Of a DNA stretch of 59,454 nucleotides, positions 41,857 to 51,626 are shown in pieces (position 1 is the first letter of the stretch; the number at the start of each line of letters is the position of its first letter). The stretch lies in IMG/VR virus record IMGVR_UViG_3300046171_000087, positions 1 to 59,454 of that record; one strand, written 5' to 3'. Source of the DNA: a virus. The notes below the pieces were generated by a model that worked only from the letters and a program-made list of their open reading frames with translations, did not search any database and was not told where the DNA came from. A program made the translations under genes and the position numbers.

Positions 41857-42606
41857 ATGGCTAACACTACCTCTGGAACAACTACGTTCGATAAAACTTT
41901 TTCTATTGATGAAATAGTAGAAGAAGCTTTTGAACGATTAGGTATTCAACAAGTTTCAGGATATCAATTAAAAACTTCTAGAAGATCACTAAATATAATG
42001 CTTCAAGAGTGGGGCAATAGAGGTATTCACTATTGGGAAATAGGAGAACTTGATCTTGATTTAATTGAAGGTCAAGCAGAGTATAAATTTTTTAGAGCTA
42101 GTTCAGATGGTACAAGTGCTACATCAAATCCAAATGGGGTATATGGAATATCCGATGTCCTTGAAGCACAATTAAGATCTAATAGAACTCAAACAACTCA
42201 ATCAGATAGTCCAATGAGTAAAGTTGATAGATCAACTTATGCAGGTTTTTCTAATAAGTTATCTAAAGGGACGCCTAATCAATATTGGGTACAAAGATTT
42301 ATTGATCATGTTAGTATTAGTGTTTATCCAACACCAGATTCAACTAACGCATCTAAAGACATGCATTTTTATTATATAAAAAGAATTCAAGATGTCGGAG
42401 CTTATACCAATGCTACTGATATGCCTTTTAGGTTTATACCTTGTATGGTTTCAGGTTTAGCTTATTATTTATCCATGAAGTATGCTCCACAAATGACTCA
42501 ACCAATGAAATTATTTTATGAAGATGAACTACAAAGAGCATTACAAGAAGATGGTTCAGCTTCAAGTACATACATTACACCTAAAGCTTATTACCCAGGA
42601 ACTTAA
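41857..42606 (+). CDS. Head-tail adaptor protein (tail gp11/gp4-like)
   Basis: The protein has 249 residues. FSIDEIVEEAFERLGIQQVS, LKTSRRSLNIMLQEWGNRGI, HYWEIGELDLDLIEGQAEY and FRFIPCMVSGLAYYLSMKYA are characteristic of the adaptor family in podoviruses and cyanophages that attaches below the portal. The next gene starts at its stop (shared base). It would form the ring between portal and tail. Confidence 0.75.
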   Translation: MANTTSGTTTFDKTFSIDEIVEEAFERLGIQQVSGYQLKTSRRSLNIMLQEWGNRGIHYWEIGELDLDLIEGQAEYKFFRASSDGTSATSNPNGVYGISDVLEAQLRSNRTQTTQSDSPMSKVDRSTYAGFSNKLSKGTPNQYWVQRFIDHVSISVYPTPDSTNASKDMHFYYIKRIQDVGAYTNATDMPFRFIPCMVSGLAYYLSMKYAPQMTQPMKLFYEDELQRALQEDGSASSTYITPKAYYPGT

Positions 42607-43208
42607 TGTCTAAATACGCAACAGGAAAACATTCAAAAGCAATTTCTGATAGATCAGGTATGGAATTTCCATATAGAGAAATGGTTAGAGAATGGAATGG
42701 TTCGTTTGTTCATTATACAGAGTTTGAACCTAAGCAACCACAACTTGAACCAAAAGCAATTGGTGGTGATGGTGTTGCATTATTACAAGTAAGAACAGAT
42801 AGAACAGAACCAATTACAACTGTAATGATACCAGAAAATGGTTTTAAAACATATCAAGCAGGATCAGGAATTATTAATGTAAACGTACCTGGACACGGTT
42901 TAACAAATGGTACAACATATTTATTTAGAGGTGCACCAACAATTTCACCTGGAACAGGTACTTCAACTAATCCTGTATTTGCTTATGCATCAATTCCAGA
43001 CTTTGATGGAATAACAGGAGCACAAATAGGACAAGGATCAGGATATGCAATCACAACAGGTCTTTATGATAGTGGTGCAAGAGTTACAACAGATTATGCT
43101 CTATCCAATTTCTTCTTCTTTACAGTTAATGTGGATACTGCTACAACAGGAAATATCAAAGGAGGAGGCTACGGTTGTTCCGTTGGGCCTATAACAATAA
43201 GCGCATGA
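42606..43208 (+). CDS. Conserved structural protein
   Basis: The protein has 200 residues. The N-terminus has DRSGMEFPYREMVREWNGS and FVHYTEFEPKQPQLEP, which I recognise from cyanophage and pelagiphage structural modules. The C-terminal part is Gly/Thr-rich beta sequence. Likely part of the tail or neck. Confidence 0.6.
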   Translation: MSKYATGKHSKAISDRSGMEFPYREMVREWNGSFVHYTEFEPKQPQLEPKAIGGDGVALLQVRTDRTEPITTVMIPENGFKTYQAGSGIINVNVPGHGLTNGTTYLFRGAPTISPGTGTSTNPVFAYASIPDFDGITGAQIGQGSGYAITTGLYDSGARVTTDYALSNFFFFTVNVDTATTGNIKGGGYGCSVGPITISA

Positions 43209-43342
43209 TAAATAAAATTTGGAATTGGATTAAAAATATATTTACACCTGAAAAACAAGACCCCCATCTTGAAATGTATGAAGAAGCTAGACCTGATAAA
43301 GTAAAAAAAATACGTAGAAAATATGGAGGAGATTCTAAGTAA
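43205..43342 (+). CDS. 45-aa basic protein
   Basis: It starts MINKIWNWIKNIFTPEKQDP, an amphipathic helix, and ends KKIRRKYGGDSK. It overlaps both neighbours by one to four bases. Function unknown. Confidence 0.55.
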   Translation: MINKIWNWIKNIFTPEKQDPHLEMYEEARPDKVKKIRRKYGGDSK

Positions 43343-44013
43343 TGGCCTATACTTTAACAAACTTACAAGATGATATTAGAAACTATACAGAAGTAGATGA
43401 TTCAGTTTTATCTAATTCTATTTTAAATACTATAATTAAAAACACAGAAAATAAAATTTATAGAGAAGCTGATTCTGACGACAATAGATTTTATGCAACA
43501 TCAAACCTACAATCTGGTAATAGATATGTAACTATTCCATCAGATTTAAGATTTATAAGATATGTACAATTAAAAGATGGCTCTGGTAATCAAGTATTTT
43601 TAGAAAAAAAAGATACAAGTTATATGACAGCTTTTTATGACACACCTAGCACAGCTAGTGGTTTACCTAAGTATTATGCTAACTGGGACGCTAATTTTTG
43701 GGTAGTTGCACCTACTCCAAACAGCACATTTGAAATAACTTTGGCTTACGTAAAACAACCAACAAGTCTTACAGATTCTTCTGTAAGCTCAAGTGGTACT
43801 TATGTATCTAATAAATATCAGGATTTACTTTTACATGGATGTCTGGTAGAAGCATATGGATACTTGAAAGGTCCTGCAGATATGTTACAATACTACGCGC
43901 AGGCTTATCAAAAAGCTCTTCAATCGTATGCGATCGAACAACAAGGTCGTAGACGCCGAGACGAATACCAAGATGGTGTTATTCGTACTCCTTTAAAATC
44001 ACCATCACCTTAA
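43342..44013 (+). CDS. SU10-type adaptor protein
   Basis: The protein has 223 residues. LTNLQDDIRNYTEVDDSVLS, IIKNTENKIYREADSDDNRF, TIPSDLRFIRYVQLKDGSG and LLLHGCLVEAYGYLKGPADM fit the SU10-like phage adaptor family. It would sit between portal and nozzle. With the 41857 gene this makes two adaptor-like proteins. Confidence 0.7.
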   Translation: MAYTLTNLQDDIRNYTEVDDSVLSNSILNTIIKNTENKIYREADSDDNRFYATSNLQSGNRYVTIPSDLRFIRYVQLKDGSGNQVFLEKKDTSYMTAFYDTPSTASGLPKYYANWDANFWVVAPTPNSTFEITLAYVKQPTSLTDSSVSSSGTYVSNKYQDLLLHGCLVEAYGYLKGPADMLQYYAQAYQKALQSYAIEQQGRRRRDEYQDGVIRTPLKSPSP

Positions 44014-44027
44014 TAGGAGAATAATAA

Positions 44028-44462
44028 ATGGCAAATGTAGTACCTGACTCTTTTAAAACAGACCTGTTAAAAGGAGAATTTGATTTTGATTCATCTGGTG
44101 GATCAACTTTTAAACTTGCTCTTTACACTGACATATCTGGTTTAACGACAGCAACAACTGCGTTCACTGCAACTAACGAAGTTTCTACATCTGGAACAAA
44201 CTATACTTCAGGTGGAAATACTTTAACTAATAATGGTGTAGCAATCGCAAGTAATGTTGGTTACGTAGACTTTGCAGATCTAACTTTTAGTTCTGTAACA
44301 TTGTCTGCTGTAGGCGCACTGATTTATAAGAGTGGCGGAACAAACCCAGCTGTATTAGTTCTAGATTTTGGCGGAACAAAAACTGCAACAAACGGAGATT
44401 TCGTTGTTCAGTTTCCAACTGCTAACTCTTCTAGTGCTATTATAAGACTAGGCGACGCGTAA
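44028..44462 (+). CDS. Conserved virion protein
   Basis: The protein has 144 residues. VVPDSFKTDLLKGEFDFDSS and FKLALYTDISGL, then DFADLTFSSVTLSAVGALIY, match a family common in cyanophages and other marine phages. All-beta and Ser/Thr-rich. Likely tail or fibre-associated. Confidence 0.6.
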   Translation: MANVVPDSFKTDLLKGEFDFDSSGGSTFKLALYTDISGLTTATTAFTATNEVSTSGTNYTSGGNTLTNNGVAIASNVGYVDFADLTFSSVTLSAVGALIYKSGGTNPAVLVLDFGGTKTATNGDFVVQFPTANSSSAIIRLGDA

Positions 44463-44480
44463 TAAAAATTTGGAGTAGTA

Positions 44481-44936
44481 ATGGCTTTAATAGTTAACGA
44501 TAGAGTTAAAGAAACAAGTACGACTACTGGAACAGGAACTATTAATCTTGCTGGAGCAGAGCAAGGTTATGAAACTTTTGTTTCAGGAATTGGAACTACA
44601 AATACAACTTTCTATGCAATAGAAAATAATTCTGCAGGAGAGTTTGAGGTAGGTATCGGTACAGTTACTGATGCTTCACCAGATACTTTATCAAGAGACA
44701 CAGTTATCTCATCATCAAATAGTGATAACAAAGTAGATTTTGGAGCAGGTACCAAAAATGTATTTTGTACACTACCAGCATCGAGAGCTATGTCTCCATC
44801 TATGACAGCCACAGATTATTTAGTTACACATGCTACAACTCTTTCACAAGATCAAACAATTGCATCTGGAGTTTTAGCTGGACCTGTAACCATAACTGGA
44901 ACACAAACTATAACAGGAACGGTAGTAGTAATTTAA
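44481..44936 (+). CDS. Fibre-base or tail-attachment protein
   Basis: The protein has 151 residues. IVNDRVKETSTTTGTGTINL, AIENNSAGEFEVGIGTVTD, SPDTLSRDTVISSSNSDNKV and FCTLPASRA form a domain I know from the N-terminal part of many phage fibre proteins. The C-terminal 50 residues are Thr/Ile-rich beta repeats. It directly precedes three adhesin genes, sharing its stop with the first. Confidence 0.65.
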   Translation: MALIVNDRVKETSTTTGTGTINLAGAEQGYETFVSGIGTTNTTFYAIENNSAGEFEVGIGTVTDASPDTLSRDTVISSSNSDNKVDFGAGTKNVFCTLPASRAMSPSMTATDYLVTHATTLSQDQTIASGVLAGPVTITGTQTITGTVVVI

Positions 44937-46442
44937 TGAGTAAGATAGAAGTAAATACAGTTGATACACAATGCGGAACTAATCTTACTGTAGGATCGGC
45001 ATGTAAATCTGTAACAGTTGCAGGCAATGATGTAAGATCTAATGCTTACAAAGCAGGAGATGGTGGTAATCTTGTTAGTCAATCTGGTACAACAATAACT
45101 ATTGGTGCATCTGGGGACACGGTATCGCTTGCAAGTGGAGCTTCTCAATCAGGATTTGGTAGATCAGGAACAGTAGATTGGCAAACAGGCAGTATTAAAA
45201 CAGCTACATTCACTGCAGCTAATGGTGAAGGTTATTTTGCAAATACTTCTGGTGGAGCTTTTACAATGAATTTACCAGCAGGTACAGCAGGAAACATTGT
45301 ATCTGTAGTAGATTATACAAACACTTTTAATTCAAATGCTTTAACAATTACACCAAATGGATCACAAAAAATTGGTGGTGTTAATGCTAATTTTATCAAC
45401 TGAAGGTCAATCAGCAACTTTTGTATATGTTGATGGAACAGAAGGTTGGATTAATGTTCAAGAAACATCTAATTCAGTTACAGGTGCTGAGCCATTTATG
45501 GTAGCAACAGGAGGAACAATAACAACTTCTGGAGATTGCAAGATTCATACATTTACAGGACCAGGAACTTTTACAGTTTGTAAAGTAGCAGCAGTTTGTG
45601 CAGCTACAAGAAATCAAGTTTCATATATGGTAGTAGCAGGTGGCGGTGGTGGTGGTGTTGGAGATTTTGCTCCCTCTGTTGCAGCTAGGGCTGGTGGTGG
45701 CGGTGGAGCAGGTGGATTTAGAGAAGACAAAGCTCCTCTTACTCCATATACAGCAAGTCCTTTAGAAGGAGCAGGTGCTATTACAGTAACAGCAACAGCT
45801 TTCCCAATTACAGTTGGTGGTGGTGGTTCAGCAGGAGTTTTTTCTCCTGAAATAGATAATGCTTCAAATGGGTCAAATTCAATTTTTTCAACAATAACAT
45901 CAGCTGGAGGAGGAGGTGGTGAATCTGCATACAACGCATCTACCCCTAGCGGTGGAAGAAATGGTGGTTCAGGTGGTGGAGGATCAGCAGGTGGTATAAA
46001 CGCAAATGGTCAAAAAGGAGATGGAAACACACCTCCGGTAAGTCCAGCACAAGGAAACCATGGTGGAGGAGCAGGTAATACAGGTCCTGGTAATGGAGGT
46101 TCCGGTGGTGGTGGAGCAGGAGCAGTAGGAGTCACTTGGACACCTCCTTTTGGTAATGATGCTGGTAATGGTGGAGCAGGTGTAACAACAAGTATCACAG
46201 CTAGCCCTGTTGCAAGATCCGGTGGTGGCGGCGGTGGTGGCGCACATCCAACAGGAACTGGTGGAACTGGTGGAACTGGTGGGGGCGGAACTGGTGGAAG
46301 TGCATCTCCTACAGCAGCTGCTGGAGCAGGAACAGCTAATACAGGTGGCGGTGGTGGAGCCGGTGGTGGATTTGGTGGAACTAATCATAGTGGTGGCGCT
46401 GGTGGATCTGGTATAGTAGTAATAAGGTATAAATTTCAATAA
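44936..46442 (+). CDS. Glycine-rich tail adhesin 1, frameshifted
   Basis: The first frame (44936-45403) holds the N-terminal domain IGASGDTVSLASGASQSGFG, then FANTSGGAFTMNLPAGTAGN. After a one-base shift near 45394 (TTTT for TTT) it continues ATFVYVDGTEGWINVQE, then IHTFTGPGTFTVCK and a long Gly-rich domain ending GGSGIVVIRYKFQ. Corrected length about 501 residues. The Gly-rich part resembles adhesins of T4-like phages that carry glycine-rich motifs with variable loops between. It is probably a receptor-binding tip. Confidence 0.7.
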
Positions 46443-46444
46443 TT

Positions 46445-47977
46445 ATGACAAGTAAAATTAAAGTAGATAATATTTCAGACCAAAACGATAATAACATTAT
46501 TAATGAAAGTGGTGATGTAATTACAGTTGGTGCAGCTGGTGATACAGTTGCAGTTGCAGGAAACATTGTAAAATCAAATGCGTATCAAGCATCTGACGGC
46601 GGAAGTATTATTAGTCAATCTGGAACAACAATAACTATTGGTGCTTCAGGTGATACTGTAAGTTTAGCAAGTGGAGCAAGTCAGTCAGGGTTTGGAAGAT
46701 CAGGTTCTGTTGATTGGCAGACAACTCCCAAGACAGCAACATTTACTGCAGCAAGTGGTGAAGGTTATTTTTGTAACACTTCTGGTGGAGCATTTACAGT
46801 AAATTTACCTGCTGGATCAGCAGGTGCAATCGTAGCTATTTCAGATTACACAAGAACTTTTAATTCAAACAATTTAACTATTTCACCAAACGGTTCAGAA
46901 AAAATTGGTGGAGTAGCTGCAGACTTAGCATTAAGTGTTAATGGTCAAGCTTTAACATTAGTTTATGTAGATGGCACTGAAGGTTGGATTAATGTTCAAA
47001 ATGCAGAGGACACAGAAACAGGTATAAATCAATTTATAAGCGCAACAGGTGGAACAATAACACAATCAGGTGATTATAGAATTCATACATTTACAGGTCC
47101 AGGAACTTTTACTGTTTGTTCAGTAGCAGGAGTTTGTGGTCCAACTAGAAACAATGTTTCATATTTAGTAGTAGCAGGTGGTGCATCTGGAGGTTCTACT
47201 ACAATAGGTGGTGGCGGTGGTGGAGCCGGTGGTTTTAGAGAATACAGAGCACCTCTTTCTGGTTGTTATTCAGTATCTCCATTAAATGGTAACCCAGGAG
47301 GAACTTCAATTACGGTAACAGCTCAAGCTTATCCAATAGCAGTAGGTGCAGGAGGAGCAAGTGGTCCAGCTCCAGGAAATCCATCAGTTAAAGGAAATCC
47401 TGGTTCAGTTTCAACTTTTTCAACTGTTACTTCAGCGGGTGGAGGTGGTGGAGCAGCTGATAATGATGCACCGAAGCACGCTGATCCAGGTGGATCAGGT
47501 GGAGGAGGCTATGGTGCAAGCGGTACTAATCCTGGAGGAACAGGAAATACACCTCCTACAACTCCTTCTCAAGGTAATAATGGTGGTACAGCTGGAGGAA
47601 ACCCATCTAATTATGCCAACGCTGGTGGTGGTGGAGGTGCTACGGCTGTAGGAGAATCTATTACAGGTAATTTTCCAGGTGGTGGACCCGGTGGTAATGG
47701 TGGTGCTGGTGCAACAACTTCAATCACTGCAAGTCCAGTAGCTTATGCTGGAGGTGGTGGTGCATCTGCAGATAATAGAGCTGCATCACAAACAGGTGGT
47801 GATGGTGGTACAGGTGGTGGTGGTCAAGGTGGAGATCCAACTAGAGGACCTACTTCTGGTACAGCAAATACTGGTGGTGGGGGTGGAGGTCAACACGGCC
47901 CGGAAGCTCCAAATAATACAGGTCCAGCAGGAGCTGGTGGTTCTGGAATTGTTGTAATAAGGTATAAATATCAATAG
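46445..47977 (+). CDS. Glycine-rich tail adhesin 2
   Basis: The protein has 510 residues and is an intact paralogue of the first. The N-terminal domain (IGASGDTVSLASGASQSGFG) is nearly identical, followed by FCNTSGGAFTVNLPAGSAGA, VYVDGTEGWINVQNAED and IHTFTGPGTFTVCSVAGVC. The Gly-rich domain (from residue about 250) differs mainly between glycine runs. The end, GGSGIVVIRYKYQ, is again conserved. It starts two bases after the previous stop. Confidence 0.75.
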   Translation: MTSKIKVDNISDQNDNNIINESGDVITVGAAGDTVAVAGNIVKSNAYQASDGGSIISQSGTTITIGASGDTVSLASGASQSGFGRSGSVDWQTTPKTATFTAASGEGYFCNTSGGAFTVNLPAGSAGAIVAISDYTRTFNSNNLTISPNGSEKIGGVAADLALSVNGQALTLVYVDGTEGWINVQNAEDTETGINQFISATGGTITQSGDYRIHTFTGPGTFTVCSVAGVCGPTRNNVSYLVVAGGASGGSTTIGGGGGGAGGFREYRAPLSGCYSVSPLNGNPGGTSITVTAQAYPIAVGAGGASGPAPGNPSVKGNPGSVSTFSTVTSAGGGGGAADNDAPKHADPGGSGGGGYGASGTNPGGTGNTPPTTPSQGNNGGTAGGNPSNYANAGGGGGATAVGESITGNFPGGGPGGNGGAGATTSITASPVAYAGGGGASADNRAASQTGGDGGTGGGGQGGDPTRGPTSGTANTGGGGGGQHGPEAPNNTGPAGAGGSGIVVIRYKYQ

Positions 47978-47984
47978 GTAAATT

Positions 47985-49349
47985 ATGAGTGAAATAAAAG
48001 TAAATAAAATTAGTCCAAGAACAGCGTGTGGTACAACTACATTAGGGGATAGTGGAGATACATTCACAATTCCTGCTGGTGCAACAATCACGAACAACGG
48101 TACGGCGGCAGGTTTTGGTTCTACAGGTGAGGTATCTTGGAACACAACAAAAATTACAGCAGACCCAAACACTGCAGCAACAGGTGTTGGATATTTTACA
48201 GACACATCAGGTTCAGCATTTAATGTAACTTTACCTGCATCTCCAAGCGCAGGAAATGTAGTTGCTGTTGCAGATTATGCAAATACTTGGGATACAAATA
48301 ATTTAACAATAGCAAGAAACGGATCAAACATTGAAGGTGCAGCATCAGATTTTGTATGTAATAAAGAAGGATCTACTATTACTTTTGTATATGTAGACGC
48401 AACAAAAGGTTGGGTTGTAACAAATACTGGAAATAGTTCTCAAGCTTTTGAAACAAAATATGTTACAGCTACTGGAGGAACTGAAACAACGTCTGGAGAT
48501 TATAAAATTCATACATTTACAGGTCCAGGAACTTTTACAGTTAGTTGTGCAGGAAATTCAGCAGGTTCTTCAACAGTAGATTATTTAGTTGTTGCTGGTG
48601 GTGGAAACGGTGGTGGAGATGGCGCAGGTGGTGGTGGAGCTGGTGGTTATAGAGAATCATCAGGTACAGCATCTGGTTCATATACAGTAAGTCCTTTAGG
48701 ATCTGGTGTTGCAGCTTTACCTGTTTCAGTACAGGGTTATCCAATTGCAGTTGGTGGTGGAGGTAGTGGTGAGGGATCTCCTGCAAGAACAGGTAATTCA
48801 GGATCTAATTCAAGTTTTTCAACAATAACATCTGCGGGTGGTGGAGGTGGTGGAGCAGGGAATACTCCTCCAGGTGCTGCAAGTGCTGGTGGATCAGGTG
48901 GTGGATCAGGTAGACAATCTCCAAGAGCTGCAGGAGCTGGAAATACACCTCCTGTAAGTCCTCCTCAAGGAAATAGTGGTGCTGGCGCTAGTGCTTTTGG
49001 TAATCAAGGCGGTGGTGGTGGTGGAGCTCTTGGACCAGGAGCTGAAGGTGCTCCAGTTTGTGCAGGTGGAAATGGTGGTGGCGGTGCAACAAGTTCAATA
49101 AATGCAACACCAACAGTAAGAGCTGGTGGTGGTGGAGGTGCTTCAACACCTAACAGTTTAACCGGTGGTAGTGGTGGTGCTGGTGGTGGAGGAAATGGTG
49201 GTGGAGGTGGAAATAGTACAGGAGTAGCCGGAACAGTAAATACAGGCAGTGGTGGAGGTGGAGGTTCTGCTACTAGTCCAGCACCTTCTACAGTTGGTGG
49301 AGCTGGCGGCTCTGGAATTGTTATTATTAGATACAAATTTCAAAATTAA
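47985..49349 (+). CDS. Glycine-rich tail adhesin 3
   Basis: The protein has 454 residues, a more diverged paralogue. The N-terminal part differs (KVNKISPRTACGTTTLGDSG), but the mid domain (FTDTSGSAFNVTLPASPSAG, TFVYVDATKGWVVTN), IHTFTGPGTFTVSCAG and the Gly-rich C-terminal domain with GGSGIVIIRYKFQN are shared. Its mid domain is closest to that of the 53353 gene product. Confidence 0.75.
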   Translation: MSEIKVNKISPRTACGTTTLGDSGDTFTIPAGATITNNGTAAGFGSTGEVSWNTTKITADPNTAATGVGYFTDTSGSAFNVTLPASPSAGNVVAVADYANTWDTNNLTIARNGSNIEGAASDFVCNKEGSTITFVYVDATKGWVVTNTGNSSQAFETKYVTATGGTETTSGDYKIHTFTGPGTFTVSCAGNSAGSSTVDYLVVAGGGNGGGDGAGGGGAGGYRESSGTASGSYTVSPLGSGVAALPVSVQGYPIAVGGGGSGEGSPARTGNSGSNSSFSTITSAGGGGGGAGNTPPGAASAGGSGGGSGRQSPRAAGAGNTPPVSPPQGNSGAGASAFGNQGGGGGGALGPGAEGAPVCAGGNGGGGATSSINATPTVRAGGGGGASTPNSLTGGSGGAGGGGNGGGGGNSTGVAGTVNTGSGGGGGSATSPAPSTVGGAGGSGIVIIRYKFQN

Positions 49350-49394
49350 TATGTATTTACTAACATTTAAAAATAATATATAAGGAGAATAATT

Positions 49395-49844
49395 ATGGCA
49401 CATTTTGCAAAATTAGGAGCGAACAGTAAAGTTATTCAAGTATTGACTTTGAATGATGGTGATATGTTAAACGCTGATGGTGTTGAAGACGAAGCAGTAG
49501 GTCAACAATATTTAGAAACACATAATAATTGGCCTGCACAAATGTGGATTCAAACTTCATACAATACACAAGGCGGACAACATAAAAATGGCGGAACACC
49601 TTTAAGAGGTAACTACGCAGGTATAGGTTATACTTGGGACGAGGATGATCAAATCTTTTGGCCTAAAAAACCTCACGCATCTTGGGTAAAACACATTGAA
49701 TCAGCTTCTTGGAAATCACCAATAGGTGATGCACCTGCTTTAACCGAAGAACAAACTTTACAAAACGAGGCTAATACTCATAGATGGTCTTACGTTTGGA
49801 ATGAAGCTAATACAACTTGGGACTTGACAGACGATTTAGCATAA
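49395..49844 (+). CDS. Conserved cyanophage-type virion protein
   Basis: The protein has 149 residues. MAHFAKLGANSKVIQVLTLN, MLNADGVEDEAVGQQYLETH, NNWPAQMWIQTSYNTQGGQH, RGNYAGIGYTWDEDDQIFWP and SWKSPIGDAPALTEEQ are strongly conserved in cyanophages, where such proteins are near tail-fibre genes. Structure and job are not known; a fibre chaperone or accessory is possible. Confidence 0.7.
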   Translation: MAHFAKLGANSKVIQVLTLNDGDMLNADGVEDEAVGQQYLETHNNWPAQMWIQTSYNTQGGQHKNGGTPLRGNYAGIGYTWDEDDQIFWPKKPHASWVKHIESASWKSPIGDAPALTEEQTLQNEANTHRWSYVWNEANTTWDLTDDLA

Positions 49845-49862
49845 TTTATATAGGGTGGTGGT

Positions 49863-50366
49863 ATGCAAAAGAAAGTATTAACAGAACAAAGTTTATTTTA
49901 TGGTGATATCGATATGCCGAAAGGTTTTGAGATAAACCAAGAAAAGCTTACTAACGATATTTTACAGTCTTCATTTACTAATAAACAATTTCCATTTTCA
50001 AGAACTTGGGATATGTTGAATACATATATGAGAGACTTTATCGGTCTTGATTATGGTATCAATTTAGTCAATAAAGATTCTTGGGGTGACATTTATAAAC
50101 CCGGTCAAGTATCTAAACCTTTATTAAATGTTGATCCAGTAGATCTTCGAAACTCACCTGACTTTACAATGCTTTACGGAGTTAAAGTTGATAAGTGTTG
50201 GGTAAGAATACATTTTGATGACAATAGACGTAAAGGAAGAAGTTGGGATATAGAACTTAAAAAAAATATGTTCGTTATGTTTCCATCTACTAATATGTAT
50301 ATTATATCAAATGATCAGAAAGATAGTTTGAATTTTGTTCAAACCATAACTTATGAATATATCTAA
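49863..50366 (+). CDS. Uncharacterised protein in oxygenase cluster
   Basis: The protein has 167 residues. The C-terminal half is strand-rich (LYGVKVDKCWVRIHFDDN, DIELKKNMFVMFPSTNMYII, LNFVQTITYEYI), similar to a jelly-roll end (cf. 2OG oxygenases) but without a clear HxD/H triad. I recognise relatives in cyanophages. It overlaps the next gene by 14 bases. It may be a non-catalytic member of the same cluster. Confidence 0.5.
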   Translation: MQKKVLTEQSLFYGDIDMPKGFEINQEKLTNDILQSSFTNKQFPFSRTWDMLNTYMRDFIGLDYGINLVNKDSWGDIYKPGQVSKPLLNVDPVDLRNSPDFTMLYGVKVDKCWVRIHFDDNRRKGRSWDIELKKNMFVMFPSTNMYIISNDQKDSLNFVQTITYEYI

Positions 50367-50991
50367 TTATTATTGGCATTTTCCTGCAGCACTTACACCA
50401 AAGTTTTGTGATGATGTAATAGCTTATGCTAATCAACAAGAAGAAACAATGGCTAGAACTGGTGGTTATGGAGATAGAAAATTATCTAAAGAAGAAGTTA
50501 AAGATTTAAAAAGAAAAAGAAACTCTGATTTAGTTTGGCTTAATGATACTTGGATATATAAAGAATTACACCCATATGTTCACGAAGCAAATAGAAATGC
50601 TGGTTGGAACTTTGAATGGGACAGAAGTGAGTCTTGTCAATTTACAAAATATAAACACAATCAATATTATGATTGGCATTGTGATGGTTGGGATAAACCT
50701 TATGAAAGAAAAAACAAAGATGATCCTGACAATGGTAAAATTCGAAAACTATCTATGACTTGTCAATTAACAGATGGTTCCGAATACACAGGTGGTGAAT
50801 TAGAATTTGATTTTAGAAACTACGATCCACATATGAGAGATGAAGCTAAACATTTGAGAAGAGCAAAAGAAATATTACCAAAAGGTTCTATTATTGTATT
50901 TCCTTCTTTTGTTTGGCATAGAGTTAAACCAGTAACATCAGGCACAAGATATAGTCTTGTAGTATGGCATTTAGGGAGGCCTTTTAAATAA
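50353..50991 (+). CDS. 2-oxoglutarate/Fe(II) oxygenase 1 (prolyl-hydroxylase-like)
   Basis: The protein has 212 residues. The iron triad is H109-x-D111 (QYYDWHCDGW) and H189 (FPSFVWHRVKPV), with R199 (TSGTRYSLVVWH) for 2-oxoglutarate. QLTDGSEYTGGELEF lies between, as in P4H-like enzymes. It would hydroxylate a protein or other substrate in the cytoplasm. The gene ends on the start of the next oxygenase (shared A). Confidence 0.88.
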   Translation: MNISNYYWHFPAALTPKFCDDVIAYANQQEETMARTGGYGDRKLSKEEVKDLKRKRNSDLVWLNDTWIYKELHPYVHEANRNAGWNFEWDRSESCQFTKYKHNQYYDWHCDGWDKPYERKNKDDPDNGKIRKLSMTCQLTDGSEYTGGELEFDFRNYDPHMRDEAKHLRRAKEILPKGSIIVFPSFVWHRVKPVTSGTRYSLVVWHLGRPFK

Positions 50992-51626
50992 TGTATATAA
51001 GTAATTATTTCAACACTGCTATCTGGTCAGAACAAAAACCAGAGTTTATAAAATCTTTAACTAAAGCATCTAACAAATATATTAAAGCTGCTAGAAATTT
51101 TCCAGAAGCTAAAGCACATATAAAAAAGTTTGGTGACTTTGGAAGAACATATCACTCAACACCACTTACAGCTGACAATGACTTTTTAGATTTTAGAAAT
51201 TACATTGGTCAAAAGTCTTGGGAGTATTTAGATCATCAAGGTTTTGATATGCACAATACACAACTATGTTTAGTGAGATGTGGGTACAAGAGTTTGCTAA
51301 AAAAGGTGGTGGTCATCATTCAGCACACGTACATTGGAATCAACACGTATCAGGTTTTTATTTTTTAAAGTGTAGTGATAAAACTTCTTATCCTGTATTT
51401 CACGAACCAAGAACAGGTGCACGTGCTACAAAATTAAAAATGAAACCAGATCAAAAAGGTGTATGGGGTGGTCAGAGCTTATTCATTTTAAACCTACACC
51501 AGGTACATTAATTATATTTCCAGGGTTCTTGGAACACGAGTTTGCAGTAGATTTTGGTAAAGAGCCTTTAGATTTATACATTGGAATATACAAGCTGTGC
51601 CAAAAGAAATGGCTAAAGATGTTTAA
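50991..51626 (+). CDS. 2-oxoglutarate/Fe(II) oxygenase 2, broken in three places
   Basis: Four frame segments assemble into one protein: YFNTAIWSEQKPEFIKSLTK ... FGDFGRTYHSTPLTADNDFL; then FSEMWVQEFAKKGGGHHSA, HVHWNQHVSGFYFLKCSD; then IHFKPTPGTLIIFPGFLEHE; then FIHWNIQAVPKEMAKDV. Single-base losses near 51263, 51478 and 51567 explain the breaks. Corrected length is about 212 residues, the 2OG-FeII_Oxy_5 family, with iron ligands in the HxHW region and GFLEHEF. It is the most damaged gene in the window. Confidence 0.75.

Noticed and set aside
45614-49403. Several minus-strand and out-of-frame ORFs rich in Pro, Ser/Thr or Val
   Set aside because: They are shadows of the GGT/GGA repeats in the glycine-rich adhesins.
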